A stretch of DNA of 64,000 nt from Sulfurovum sp. (GTDB lineage Bacteria; Campylobacterota; Campylobacteria; Campylobacterales; Sulfurovaceae): NCBI GenBank assembly GCA_027082955.1, contig JALWTA010000012.1, positions 1-64,000 on the forward strand. Reading direction: 5' to 3'. Below the pieces are notes generated by a model. That model did not search any database. It had not been told where the DNA came from and worked only from the letters and a program-made list of their open reading frames with translations. A program made the translations under genes and the position numbers. Below are positions 44,228 through 51,336 of this stretch, one piece after another. Position 1 is the stretch's first letter. Each line of letters opens with the position of its first letter.

Positions 44228-45145
44228 ATGGGGAAGCACCCGCGCTGGTTTTGGATCTTTAACGGTATTTTTGTATCGTTACTGCTTCTGGCGGTATTTC
44301 TTGACCCTATACGCCATACACTATCTGGCTGGGCATCGGATGCATGGCATTTTTTACAGCAGCATACGGTCGCACTGTTAAGTGCCTTTTTCCTCGTCAA
44401 AGGCAAGTTTGTACTGAAACTTTTTCTTAAAAAAATTGTGTTGCTTTCAGCCACAGGGCTCAGTAAACGCTACCTGATAGAGAAGGTCTTTACCCACCAT
44501 CTGAAAGTGCATTTTTTTGACCATATTGCCAAAGACGTCATCCGCCTTGTCTCCCATATCAAAAAGAATTTTATGCGCTTTCCTCTGACCAAAAAACTTA
44601 TTGCCGCACTTGCGTTTTTGGGATCGCTTGGTTATGTAGGCAAATTTATGGGAGTGATGTTGGCTGTGAAGGTCTTTATTGCCAAAATATGGAGTTTCCT
44701 TTTGGCAATCGTACTGAAAACAGGCAGTGCCGTGGTCTACTTCTGGACGGACTATCTGTGGGGAAGCTGGCTGGGACCCATTGTGGAGGTGGTGCTCTTT
44801 TCATGGCTGCTTTCCTGGCTGGAGAAGATACCGTTTTTGACCGGTTCGATACGGTGGCTCTATCGGCAGTTTCTCCGGCTTGCTGAAATGGTTGACTGGA
44901 TACTGGCAAAGCTTTTTCATATTCCCTTGCAGAAAATCCTCAAATGGATGGTCGTGCAGACACGCCGTTTGATCTACCGTTTTATCGGTTACAAACGGGT
45001 ATCGGCATACTATCAGCTAAAGGAACTGAGAGGATTTCAGCCAAGCAGACATCGAAAACTGCTGGCAAAAAGAAAGATGCGTCACGAGGGACGCAGGAAG
45101 AGGGTGTCGCGCTATATGCAGCGTAAAGCGAAGCAGACTCAGTAG
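44228..45145 (+). CDS. Unknown multi-span membrane protein with basic C-terminus
   Basis: 305 residues; ATG directly follows the previous stop (TAAATG). Hydrophobic segments lie at about 8-25, 46-73, 122-145, 146-172 and 182-198. The C-terminal 60 residues hold about 25 Arg/Lys (RHRKLLAKRKMRHEGRRKRV). No known domain is evident. The pairing with the preceding gene and the basic tails suggest a membrane pair that contacts nucleic acid or phospholipid head groups; that is speculative. Its stop overlaps the end of smpB on the other strand by 7 nt. Confidence 0.65.
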   Translation: MGKHPRWFWIFNGIFVSLLLLAVFLDPIRHTLSGWASDAWHFLQQHTVALLSAFFLVKGKFVLKLFLKKIVLLSATGLSKRYLIEKVFTHHLKVHFFDHIAKDVIRLVSHIKKNFMRFPLTKKLIAALAFLGSLGYVGKFMGVMLAVKVFIAKIWSFLLAIVLKTGSAVVYFWTDYLWGSWLGPIVEVVLFSWLLSWLEKIPFLTGSIRWLYRQFLRLAEMVDWILAKLFHIPLQKILKWMVVQTRRLIYRFIGYKRVSAYYQLKELRGFQPSRHRKLLAKRKMRHEGRRKRVSRYMQRKAKQTQ

Positions 45146-45600
45146 GAGCGGTTTTTCATGGCTGCCTTGGCCTCCCTGTCAAGGGTTTTTGCCTTGAGGT
45201 CGGCACGTTTGTCATGGAGCTTTTTCCCTTTGGCGATGGCAATGCTTACTTTTGCGAAGTTGCGTTCGTTGAAGTAGATCATCAGCGGTACGATGGTCAG
45301 TCCGTCTTTATGTACCTTGTTGTAGAGTTTGAGCAGCTCTTTTTTGTGCAGCAGGAGTTTGCGCGGGGTACGGCTGTCGCGTGCAAAGTGGCGGTTGGTG
45401 GTCTCCAGTTCGGCAATATGGGCATTCATCAGATAGAGTTCACCCTTGATGAAACGGCAGAAAGCATCGTTGAGGTTGGCACGCTTGGCACGCAGCGCCT
45501 TGACCTCGCTTCCCTGAAGTACAATACCCGCTTCGAACTTTTCGAGTATCTCATAATCGTGTCTGGCTTTTTTGTTCTGTGCAATGATGTTGATCGCCAC
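45139..45600 (-). CDS. smpB: SsrA-binding protein SmpB
   Basis: Binds tmRNA for rescue of stalled ribosomes. 153 residues from GTG 45598-45600, which has AAAAGGAAA 5-11 nt upstream; the TTG at 45621 overlaps that site and is rejected. Motifs are INIIAQNKKARHDYEI, GIVLQGSEVKALRAKRANL and HIAELETTNRHFARDSRTPRKLLL (read in parts). The basic C-terminal tail ends KAAMKNRSY. The tmRNA gene was not found in this window. Confidence 0.94.
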   Translation of the reverse strand: MAINIIAQNKKARHDYEILEKFEAGIVLQGSEVKALRAKRANLNDAFCRFIKGELYLMNAHIAELETTNRHFARDSRTPRKLLLHKKELLKLYNKVHKDGLTIVPLMIYFNERNFAKVSIAIAKGKKLHDKRADLKAKTLDREAKAAMKNRSY

Positions 45601-45680
45601 AGGTTTCCTTTTTTGATGCAATTATATCATATAGAAAACTATCAGTACATTATCGGTAAAATATAACAAAGGAGGATTTT

Positions 45681-46883
45681 ATGCGGTTATTTTATTTTTT
45701 GATAGCATCTATTTTAGTGACATTTGTGTGGGGTGATCCACTGGGCAAAAAGTGGGAGTCGAACAAAAACTGTGAAGCGTGTCATCAGGAGTTCTCCAAA
45801 CGCTGGGAGACATCGCGGCATGCCAATGCCCATTACAGCAAGAATGATCTTTTCAAGAAATCGCTTGAATACATTGTCAGGAAACATCCAACACTGGTAC
45901 TGGATGAGGTGACGATACAGTGTGCCCAGTGCCATAATCCACGATTGACAAAACGGCATGTCAGTAATGAGGAGAAGGTAGGATTGCTCTTTGGTGACCA
46001 GCAGACCCAGAAAAGTTTCCACAAGATGTTGGATAATGTTACCATGAAAAACGGTATCAACTGCATGGTTTGTCATAATATTGACGAAATTCATCTTGAT
46101 AAAAAGAAAGGTTCAGGAGGCATGAAGAGTGTCAAGTTCGGTAAGCAGGGTGTAATGTTCGGACCGTTTGCTGATGCAGTATCACCATACCATGAGACAC
46201 AGCAGCGTGCCCATTTTGTAGGTAACAAACCGACACTCTGTTTTGTCTGCCACTACAGTTACAAGAACAAACACGGTTTGGAAGTCTATGCAACAGGGAA
46301 AGAGTATGAGATGTTTAAAGAAGGGGAAGAGGGGTGTAAGGATTGTCATATGAGCAAACCCTATAAAGGCTATGCTTCCAACTATGTACCGGCAGGAGAG
46401 AAAGCAAAATCCCGTATGATCAGAATGCACCGTTTTGCCAGTGTCGATAACAGTAATATTCTGAATGATTTTGTGGACGTGAAGGGTAGAACGGAAGGCA
46501 ACAAGTTTGTCATCACCCTCAAAAACCATGCACCGCATAAGATACCTACAGGATACGGATTGCGGGAGATCATCTTGAAAGTGACATTCCTTGACAAGCA
46601 GGATAAAGTGTTGGCAAAGAAACGGTATGTACTGGGTACCAAGTGGGGGGATGCCAATGGAAAAACGACCATTCCGCATTTGGCAGTAAAAGTTTTGAAA
46701 GATACGCGGATGGACGGGAAAAGTACCAATGCATATAAGTTTCCTATTCCACAGGGAGCAGTGTATGCCACATACAGTTTCTCTTACCGTTTGATCTCAA
46801 AAGCACTGGCAAAAGAACTTGGTATTACTGACCCGTTCTTCTTAAAAGAGTACACTTTCTCAGAACAGCGTGTACATCTTTAA
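45681..46883 (+). CDS. Periplasmic pentaheme cytochrome c
   Basis: 400 residues with a signal peptide (1-18) and five CXXCH motifs: CEACH (31-35), CAQCH (81-85), CMVCH (128-132), CFVCH (187-191) and CKDCH (219-223). The spacing resembles cytochrome c554-type multiheme proteins. The C-terminal 160 residues have no heme site and look like a beta domain (FVITLKNHAPHKIPTG). It is probably a redox carrier or reductase in the periplasm; the acceptor is unknown. SD AAAGGAGG precedes ATG 45681. Confidence 0.82.
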   Translation: MRLFYFLIASILVTFVWGDPLGKKWESNKNCEACHQEFSKRWETSRHANAHYSKNDLFKKSLEYIVRKHPTLVLDEVTIQCAQCHNPRLTKRHVSNEEKVGLLFGDQQTQKSFHKMLDNVTMKNGINCMVCHNIDEIHLDKKKGSGGMKSVKFGKQGVMFGPFADAVSPYHETQQRAHFVGNKPTLCFVCHYSYKNKHGLEVYATGKEYEMFKEGEEGCKDCHMSKPYKGYASNYVPAGEKAKSRMIRMHRFASVDNSNILNDFVDVKGRTEGNKFVITLKNHAPHKIPTGYGLREIILKVTFLDKQDKVLAKKRYVLGTKWGDANGKTTIPHLAVKVLKDTRMDGKSTNAYKFPIPQGAVYATYSFSYRLISKALAKELGITDPFFLKEYTFSEQRVHL

Positions 46884-46941
46884 AATGGTGAATATTTGGT
46901 TCAAATTGGTTAAAATACGGCAATCCATTTAAAGGAATATT

Positions 46942-47610
46942 GTGCTGCCAGACCAGACTGTACCGTTTTACAACCTCGATACCCAGGCGCAGGGGGAGAT
47001 CAGCCGGATTACCAAACGGTTTTTGGTAAAAAAGGGTGATACCCTCTTTAGCGGAGATGAAGTGCTGCATTATTTTTACATTGTTGTCAGTGGGAAGATC
47101 AAAAGCTATCAGCTCAACCTTGACAATGGCAAGGAACAGACCATCTTTGTCTATCGTCAGGGAGATATGTTCGATACGATCGTACTGCTTGACGGAGAGC
47201 CGCATGATGTGATGTATGAAGCGCTGGAAGATTCCGAACTGCTGCAGCTGCCCATTGAAGAGGTGCGTCATCTGCTGCATACCAATGAGTCGTTCAACCG
47301 TATGTTCTTCCCCTATCTTGCCAAGCAGATGCGCCATATGGAAGAGCTGGCTACCGACCTCTCACTCTATTCAACTTCAGAACGCCTCATCAAACTTCTG
47401 CTTCAAAATCTTGACCCCAACAACCGCCTGAAGTACAAACTCATTCAGGGACTCTCCAACACAGAGATTGCCAAACTGATCGGTACGGTTCGCCATGTGG
47501 TCGAACGCCACCTCAAGGCACTCAAAGCCGATGGTACCATTGCCACCAAAAACAAAGATGTGCAGATTTTGGATGCCAACAAACTGCTTGAGAAGATCAA
47601 TCTTTTTTAA
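46942..47610 (+). CDS. Crp/Fnr-family transcriptional regulator
   Basis: 222 residues. An N-terminal cyclic-nucleotide-binding-like beta roll (about 15-130; GDTLFSGDEVLHYFYIVVSG, QGDMFDTIVLLDG) is followed by a long helix and a C-terminal winged helix (about 155-215; LSNTEIAKLIGTVRHVVERHLKAL, read in parts). There are no FNR-type N-terminal cysteines, so oxygen sensing by Fe-S is unlikely. The GTG 46942 start has AAAGGAA upstream. A palindrome in the next promoter (47631-47648) is a plausible target. Confidence 0.85.
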   Translation: MLPDQTVPFYNLDTQAQGEISRITKRFLVKKGDTLFSGDEVLHYFYIVVSGKIKSYQLNLDNGKEQTIFVYRQGDMFDTIVLLDGEPHDVMYEALEDSELLQLPIEEVRHLLHTNESFNRMFFPYLAKQMRHMEELATDLSLYSTSERLIKLLLQNLDPNNRLKYKLIQGLSNTEIAKLIGTVRHVVERHLKALKADGTIATKNKDVQILDANKLLEKINLF

Positions 47611-47630
47611 ACTGCAACTTTTTTCAAAAA

Positions 47631-47675
47631 ATGCAACCGTGGTTGCATCCTTCGTTTAGCTACTCCCTATACAAT
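47631..47675 (+). promoter_or_regulatory. Predicted Crp/Fnr-type site and promoter of yfdX
   Basis: ATGCAACC (47631-47638), GT, GGTTGCAT (47641-47648) is an 8-bp-arm palindrome. A -10 box TATACAAT lies at 47668-47675, which places the palindrome centre about 40-42 nt before the expected start site, the usual position of a class II activator site. No good -35 is visible. The adjacent Crp/Fnr gene is the obvious candidate regulator. Confidence 0.5.
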
Positions 47676-47738
47676 CATTTCAGATTTAGCCTACAAGACT
47701 AAACCTTATATCAAAAACATCGACAAAAGGAGTCAACC

Positions 47739-48632
47739 ATGAAAAAACTGATCCTATCTGCTGTAGCAGCATCACTGCTGCTCTCTTCCGGTGCTGTTGC
47801 CAAAGAGCAGGCAGCCAATGATGCTACTGTGGCTGAAGTGAACAAAATTGCCATCAGCAATGCCAAAGAGGATGCGAGAAATCATCCTGCCAAACTGGTC
47901 GGTGAAGCTATCGAGTCACTGAAACTTGCTCAAAAAGCAGTGATTGCATTGGAGCACAAGGATACCAAAAGTGCCAAGGAAGATCTGGAAAAGGCACTGG
48001 GAAAACTGGAAGTGATCCTTGCTTCCAAAGACGCACCCAAACTGCTGCCTATCGACAATATCGTACAGGCTCAGGAGTTTGTAGGGACTGCTTCGGATGT
48101 GGATAAGATTGTCAAACATGTCAAGTCACTTTTGGATGACGGAAAAGTACAGGAGGCAAGAGCGCTGATGATGCCGCTGGTAAGCGAGATTGACATTACA
48201 GTAGTGAACTTGCCGCTTGCTTCCTACCCTGATGCACTGAAACTGGCAGCGAAGTATGTCAATGAAGGCAAAACCGAAGAGGCGAAAAAGGTGCTTTACA
48301 TTGCACTCAGTACCTTTACACAGGTAACACAGGTTGTGCCGATCCCGCTGCTTGAGAGTACAGACCTGATCGCTGCGGCATCACGTGTCGCCAAAGAGGA
48401 CAAAGCAAGAGCACTGAAGTATCTTGACGCTGCTTCGGATGCACTTGATGTGGCAGAAAAACTTGGCTATGTGAGTGAAAGTGCCACCACCTACAAGATG
48501 CTGCATGATCAGATCAAAGCGGTAGAAAAAGAGATTAAAGGGAAGAACAAGGCTGAGAAACTCTTTGAAGAGCTCGCAGCAAAACTCAAAGAGTTCAAAT
48601 CGAAGATCATCTCTTCAAAAAACAATAAATAA
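47739..48632 (+). CDS. YfdX-family exported protein
   Basis: 297 residues with a clear signal peptide (MKKLILSAVAASLLLSSGAVA). The YfdX family core is seen in PIDNIVQAQEFVGTASDVDKIV, NLPLASYPDALKLAAKYVNEGKTEEAKKVL and VVPIPLLESTDLIAAAS (each read in part). Family proteins are alpha-helical and, in enterobacteria, induced with acid-stress genes; the biochemical role is not settled. The C-terminal coiled region is Lys/Glu-rich. Two small heat-shock proteins follow, suggesting a periplasm/cytoplasm stress module. Confidence 0.82.
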   Translation: MKKLILSAVAASLLLSSGAVAKEQAANDATVAEVNKIAISNAKEDARNHPAKLVGEAIESLKLAQKAVIALEHKDTKSAKEDLEKALGKLEVILASKDAPKLLPIDNIVQAQEFVGTASDVDKIVKHVKSLLDDGKVQEARALMMPLVSEIDITVVNLPLASYPDALKLAAKYVNEGKTEEAKKVLYIALSTFTQVTQVVPIPLLESTDLIAAASRVAKEDKARALKYLDAASDALDVAEKLGYVSESATTYKMLHDQIKAVEKEIKGKNKAEKLFEELAAKLKEFKSKIISSKNNK

Positions 48633-48645
48633 TGCAACCTAAGTA

Positions 48646-48676
48646 GCATGCCAAGGGGCATGCGATGGTCTATAAT
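48646..48676 (+). promoter_or_regulatory. hsp20 promoter overlapped by an inverted repeat
   Basis: GCATGCC (48646-48652) and GGCATGC (48657-48663) surround the loop AAGG. TATAAT lies at 48671-48676. The repeat covers the -35 region, the position expected for a repressor operator. It differs from CIRCE (TTAGCACTC-N9-GAGTGCTAA). A terminator for yfdX is less likely because no T tract follows. Confidence 0.5.
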
Positions 48677-48703
48677 AACAGAAAAAAGCAAAAGGAGTTG
48701 AAG

Positions 48704-49150
48704 ATGTTAGTAACACGCTATAACCCTTATAGTGATCCGGATATCAGAAAAGGTTTCGAGGTACTTCACTCTTTGATGAACCAGTTCGATCCGGCAGTCA
48801 AAGAGGAGAGCAACCTTGCCTCTTTCGTCCCTTCTGTAAATACCAGAGAGAGTGATGATGCCTACTATATCGAGGTTGATCTTCCCGGTATCAAAAAAGA
48901 GGATATTGAGATTACCACAGAGGACAATGTGCTGACCATCTCCGGTGAGCGCAAGTACAAAGATGAGGTGAAAGAGGATGACTACTACAAAGTAGAGAGC
49001 CGCTACGGCAAGTTCAGCCGAAGTTTTACCCTGCCTGAGAAGGTTGATGTAGAGAAGATTCAGGCAGAGAGCAAAGACGGTGTGCTTGAAGTGGTCATTC
49101 CAAAACTTAAAGAGGAAGAGAACAAACCACGCAAGATCGAGATCAAATAA
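48704..49150 (+). CDS. Small heat-shock protein Hsp20 (first copy)
   Basis: 148 residues from ATG 48704 with AAAGGAG upstream. It has an alpha-crystallin domain at about residues 42-140: YYIEVDLPGIKKEDIEI, SGERKYKDEVKEDDYYKVE, YGKFSRSFTLPEKVD and DGVLEVVIPK. The C-terminal IEI anchors oligomers. It holds unfolded proteins under heat, acid or oxidative stress. The second hsp20 lies 260 nt downstream, beyond a structured element. Confidence 0.92.
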   Translation: MLVTRYNPYSDPDIRKGFEVLHSLMNQFDPAVKEESNLASFVPSVNTRESDDAYYIEVDLPGIKKEDIEITTEDNVLTISGERKYKDEVKEDDYYKVESRYGKFSRSFTLPEKVDVEKIQAESKDGVLEVVIPKLKEEENKPRKIEIK

Positions 49151-49191
49151 AATGGGTTTTTAACCATACAGGAAATCTCTGAAAAAGTAGC

Positions 49192-49353
49192 GGTTTCACT
49201 CGATAGCTCTGGCAGTCGCAAACATGAGAAGCGTGAGCGAAAGACAACTGCTTGTCTTTCGTAGCTTTGGAACCGGAGTGGTCGGAGCAAAGCGTAGCCA
49301 TAGAGGTGCCGTCCTTCGGGTTGGGTGCTCCTTTGTCGCCATCGAGTGAAACC
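49192..49353. other. Structured 162-nt intergenic element between two hsp20 genes (RNA or MITE)
   Basis: GGTTTCACTCGAT (49192-49204) pairs exactly with ATCGAGTGAAACC (49341-49353). Inside, CGAAAGACAA (49238-49247) pairs with TTGTCTTTCG (49252-49261) around CTGC, and GGAGCA (49284-49289) with TGCTCC (49326-49331), enclosing a smaller TTCG hairpin near 49312-49320. The nested fold looks like a closed multibranch RNA. The terminal repeats could equally mark a non-autonomous mobile element. No frame is coding. Confidence 0.55.
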
Positions 49354-49412
49354 TTGTCAACCAGTTATTTAGAGGGTTTAATAAGACTATCAATAAAGTA
49401 AGGAGGTTTGAA

Positions 49413-49838
49413 ATGGATGTAGCAAAAACTGCAAAAGAGGTAGCCAACACTGTTGAGGAAAAAGTAGAAAAAGGGCTGGAGGTAGCCAAAGAGACTTTTG
49501 CCAACGTTGCAAGCCATCTTCCGTTTGCAAACCTGGCAAAAAAAGGCAGTGACGGTTTTGCTATAGAGATCGATCTGCCCGGTGTCAAAAAAGAGGACAT
49601 TGAGCTGAAGATCGAAGACAACATTTTGACTGTCAAGGCGGTCAGAAAGATGAAAAACGAAGTGAAAAAAGAGGATTACTACCTCTGTGAAAGTAACTTC
49701 GGACTCATCTCCAGAAGTTTTGTACTGCCTGAAGGCATTGACAAAGAGAAGATCGATGCCCACTTTGAAGACGGCAGACTCTATATCAGTCTCGAAAAAG
49801 AGGAGTCACGCAAAGCCAAAAGCATTGCTGTCAAATAA
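49413..49838 (+). CDS. Small heat-shock protein Hsp20 (second copy, long N-terminal helix)
   Basis: 141 residues. The N-terminal 40 are an amphipathic helix rich in Lys/Glu/Val (KEVANTVEEKVEKGLEVAKE) unlike the first copy. The alpha-crystallin domain follows (AIEIDLPGVKKEDIELKIED, NFGLISRSFVLPEGID, DGRLYISLEKEE). The end SIAVK provides an IxV-type anchor. SD AAGGAGG precedes ATG 49413. Its sequence is clearly divergent from the first copy, so the pair is an old duplication or separate acquisition. Confidence 0.9.
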   Translation: MDVAKTAKEVANTVEEKVEKGLEVAKETFANVASHLPFANLAKKGSDGFAIEIDLPGVKKEDIELKIEDNILTVKAVRKMKNEVKKEDYYLCESNFGLISRSFVLPEGIDKEKIDAHFEDGRLYISLEKEESRKAKSIAVK

Positions 49839-49843
49839 TCTGA

Positions 49844-49865
49844 AGCGGGGTTAACCCCGCTTTTA
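49844..49865 (+). terminator. Factor-independent terminator after the hsp20 pair
   Basis: AGCGGGG (49844-49850) and CCCCGCT (49855-49861) pair around TTAA and are followed by TTTAAAT. A short, GC-rich stem six nucleotides after the stop codon. Confidence 0.75.
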
Positions 49866-49914
49866 AATCTACTGTGGTACTATCTTTTATTTCCCCTCCA
49901 AAAAAAGGTCTATT

Positions 49915-50496
49915 TTGAATCAAACGATTAAAAATAATATTGTATTGATGTTGTTGAGTATCATTTTGTTTGTTGGAGGATATTTCTTTTTGCGGCTTGC
50001 CTACCACATGTCGGACAAGATGCCTTTTACACAGGAGATCATTCTTGTGATTCTCGGTACACTGGCGACCATCCTCATTACGGCAATGCTGCTGAACAAG
50101 CAGACCTCGGTAGAGCTTGAAAAAGAGCAGAGTATCAAGTTCATCGAGATGAAAACCCAGACCTATCAGGATCTCATCGACCGTATCGAGTCGATCGTAT
50201 TGCAGCGGGATATTACAGAAGACGCATTGACCCAGCTGCAGTTTCATACCCACCGTCTGGCGATCGTCGCTTCACCCGCAGTGCTTCAGGAGTATCAGCG
50301 TTTTTTGCAAGTGTTTCATCAGAAAGTTGCCAAAGACAAACATGTGAGTGAACAGGATGAAGATCTGCTTTCTGAAGCGTTGGCGAAACTGACGGTGTAT
50401 ATCCGAAAAGACCTTATCGGAGAGCTCGATGCACAAAGCCAGATCAGCCCGGCACAGATAAGGAAGCAGATCATGGCAAATGCCGCGGAGCATTAA
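49915..50496 (+). CDS. Unknown inner-membrane protein with cytoplasmic coiled-coil
   Basis: 193 residues from TTG 49915 (AAAAAAGG upstream). Two membrane helices lie at about 9-30 and 42-61, followed by a helical, Gln/Glu-rich domain (VELEKEQSIKFIEMKTQTYQ, then QYQRFLQVFHQKVAKDK-like sequence). I do not recognise a family. It stands alone between the hsp20 terminator and the 3' end of ispE, which it overlaps by 4 nt on the opposite strand. Confidence 0.65.
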   Translation: MNQTIKNNIVLMLLSIILFVGGYFFLRLAYHMSDKMPFTQEIILVILGTLATILITAMLLNKQTSVELEKEQSIKFIEMKTQTYQDLIDRIESIVLQRDITEDALTQLQFHTHRLAIVASPAVLQEYQRFLQVFHQKVAKDKHVSEQDEDLLSEALAKLTVYIRKDLIGELDAQSQISPAQIRKQIMANAAEH

Positions 50497-51263
50497 GGTT
50501 TCGGTCTGAAAAAGGTACTCCCGCTGCCTGAAAAGAACCACCCATCAGGTGCGACTGTTTCAAGTTCAGGGTAGGCGATGCGTGCTGCGGCATAGAGATC
50601 GTTGAGCATGACAGGATCACCTATAAGATCAAGCAGCTCAGCGCTTTTGTACTTCTCCCACCCCATAAAGCTGCACGGGGTAATTGTGTCAAACAGCTTC
50701 TCTTTGAAGGTTTTGTATACCACTGCAGTATCGCACCCGATATTGGGTGTAAAGAGTTCCAGTGCCAGCGGTGTTTCTTCGAATGGCTCTACAATCTCCC
50801 CAAAGCCTGAAACATTGGCGGAGGAGTAGTCGTGGATGAAAAAAGGCAGATCTGCACCGACACTGCTGCCTATTTCGGCAAGGGTTGGTGTGGGGATTTT
50901 AAGGTTACATATGTCGTTGGCAAGACGCATAAAGGCTGCCGCATCGGAGCTGCCGCCACCCAGACCCGCCTGTGATGGGATGCGTTTTGTAACGACTACT
51001 TTGTGGTTGTAGAAAAAGTGCAGCAAAATGGGGTTTTCTATATGCTTATTGAGTGCGACAAAGGCTTTGTAGATGGTATTGGATTCTCTTGGCACACTGT
51101 CACACCCTTCAATGGTAAAACGCTCAAAAGTGCCCGGAACAAAGGAGATAGTATCGTAAAGCTCCTCAACACGCATAAAACGGGACAGAAGGGTATGGTA
51201 GCCGTTCTCATGTCCGGTGATCTTCAGGAAGATATTGACTTTGGCGTGGGCTTGGATTTTCAT
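50493..51263 (-). CDS. ispE: 4-diphosphocytidyl-2-C-methyl-D-erythritol kinase
   Basis: Fourth enzyme of the MEP isoprenoid pathway; 256 residues of the GHMP kinase family. The ATP loop is PSQAGLGGGSSDAAAFM, the N-terminal substrate motif AHAKVNIFLKITG, and the C-terminal motif FFSGSGSTFF. The ATG at 51261-51263 forms one arm end of a hairpin, CATAAGGC/GCCTTATG, whose other arm contains AAGG. In Campylobacter and Helicobacter csrA lies beside ispE as I recall; here that spot holds only a repeat. Confidence 0.94.
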   Translation of the reverse strand: MKIQAHAKVNIFLKITGHENGYHTLLSRFMRVEELYDTISFVPGTFERFTIEGCDSVPRESNTIYKAFVALNKHIENPILLHFFYNHKVVVTKRIPSQAGLGGGSSDAAAFMRLANDICNLKIPTPTLAEIGSSVGADLPFFIHDYSSANVSGFGEIVEPFEETPLALELFTPNIGCDTAVVYKTFKEKLFDTITPCSFMGWEKYKSAELLDLIGDPVMLNDLYAAARIAYPELETVAPDGWFFSGSGSTFFRPKP

Positions 51264-51334
51264 AAGGCGGCTGCCTTATGAAAAAGAGTGTAGTGGGTAG
51301 CGAATAGCGGGTAGGGGATAGATGCATGTTGCAT
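51261..51334. repeat. Heptamer element variant between ispE and truB
   Basis: Hairpin CATAAGGC (51261-51268)/GCCTTATG (51273-51280) includes the ispE start codon. It is followed by heptamers ending in TAG at 51294-51321 (TGGGTAG, CGAATAG, CGGGTAG, GGGATAG) and a small hairpin ATGCA-TGT-TGCAT (51322-51334) that touches the truB stop. The architecture matches the canonical element, but the TGTTGGTATG spacer is missing. Confidence 0.65.
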
Positions 51335-51336
51335 GT

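Noticed and set aside
47631-47648. Terminator of the Crp/Fnr gene
   Set aside because: The stem is short with a 2-nt loop and is not followed by a T tract; its position relative to TATACAAT fits an activator site better.
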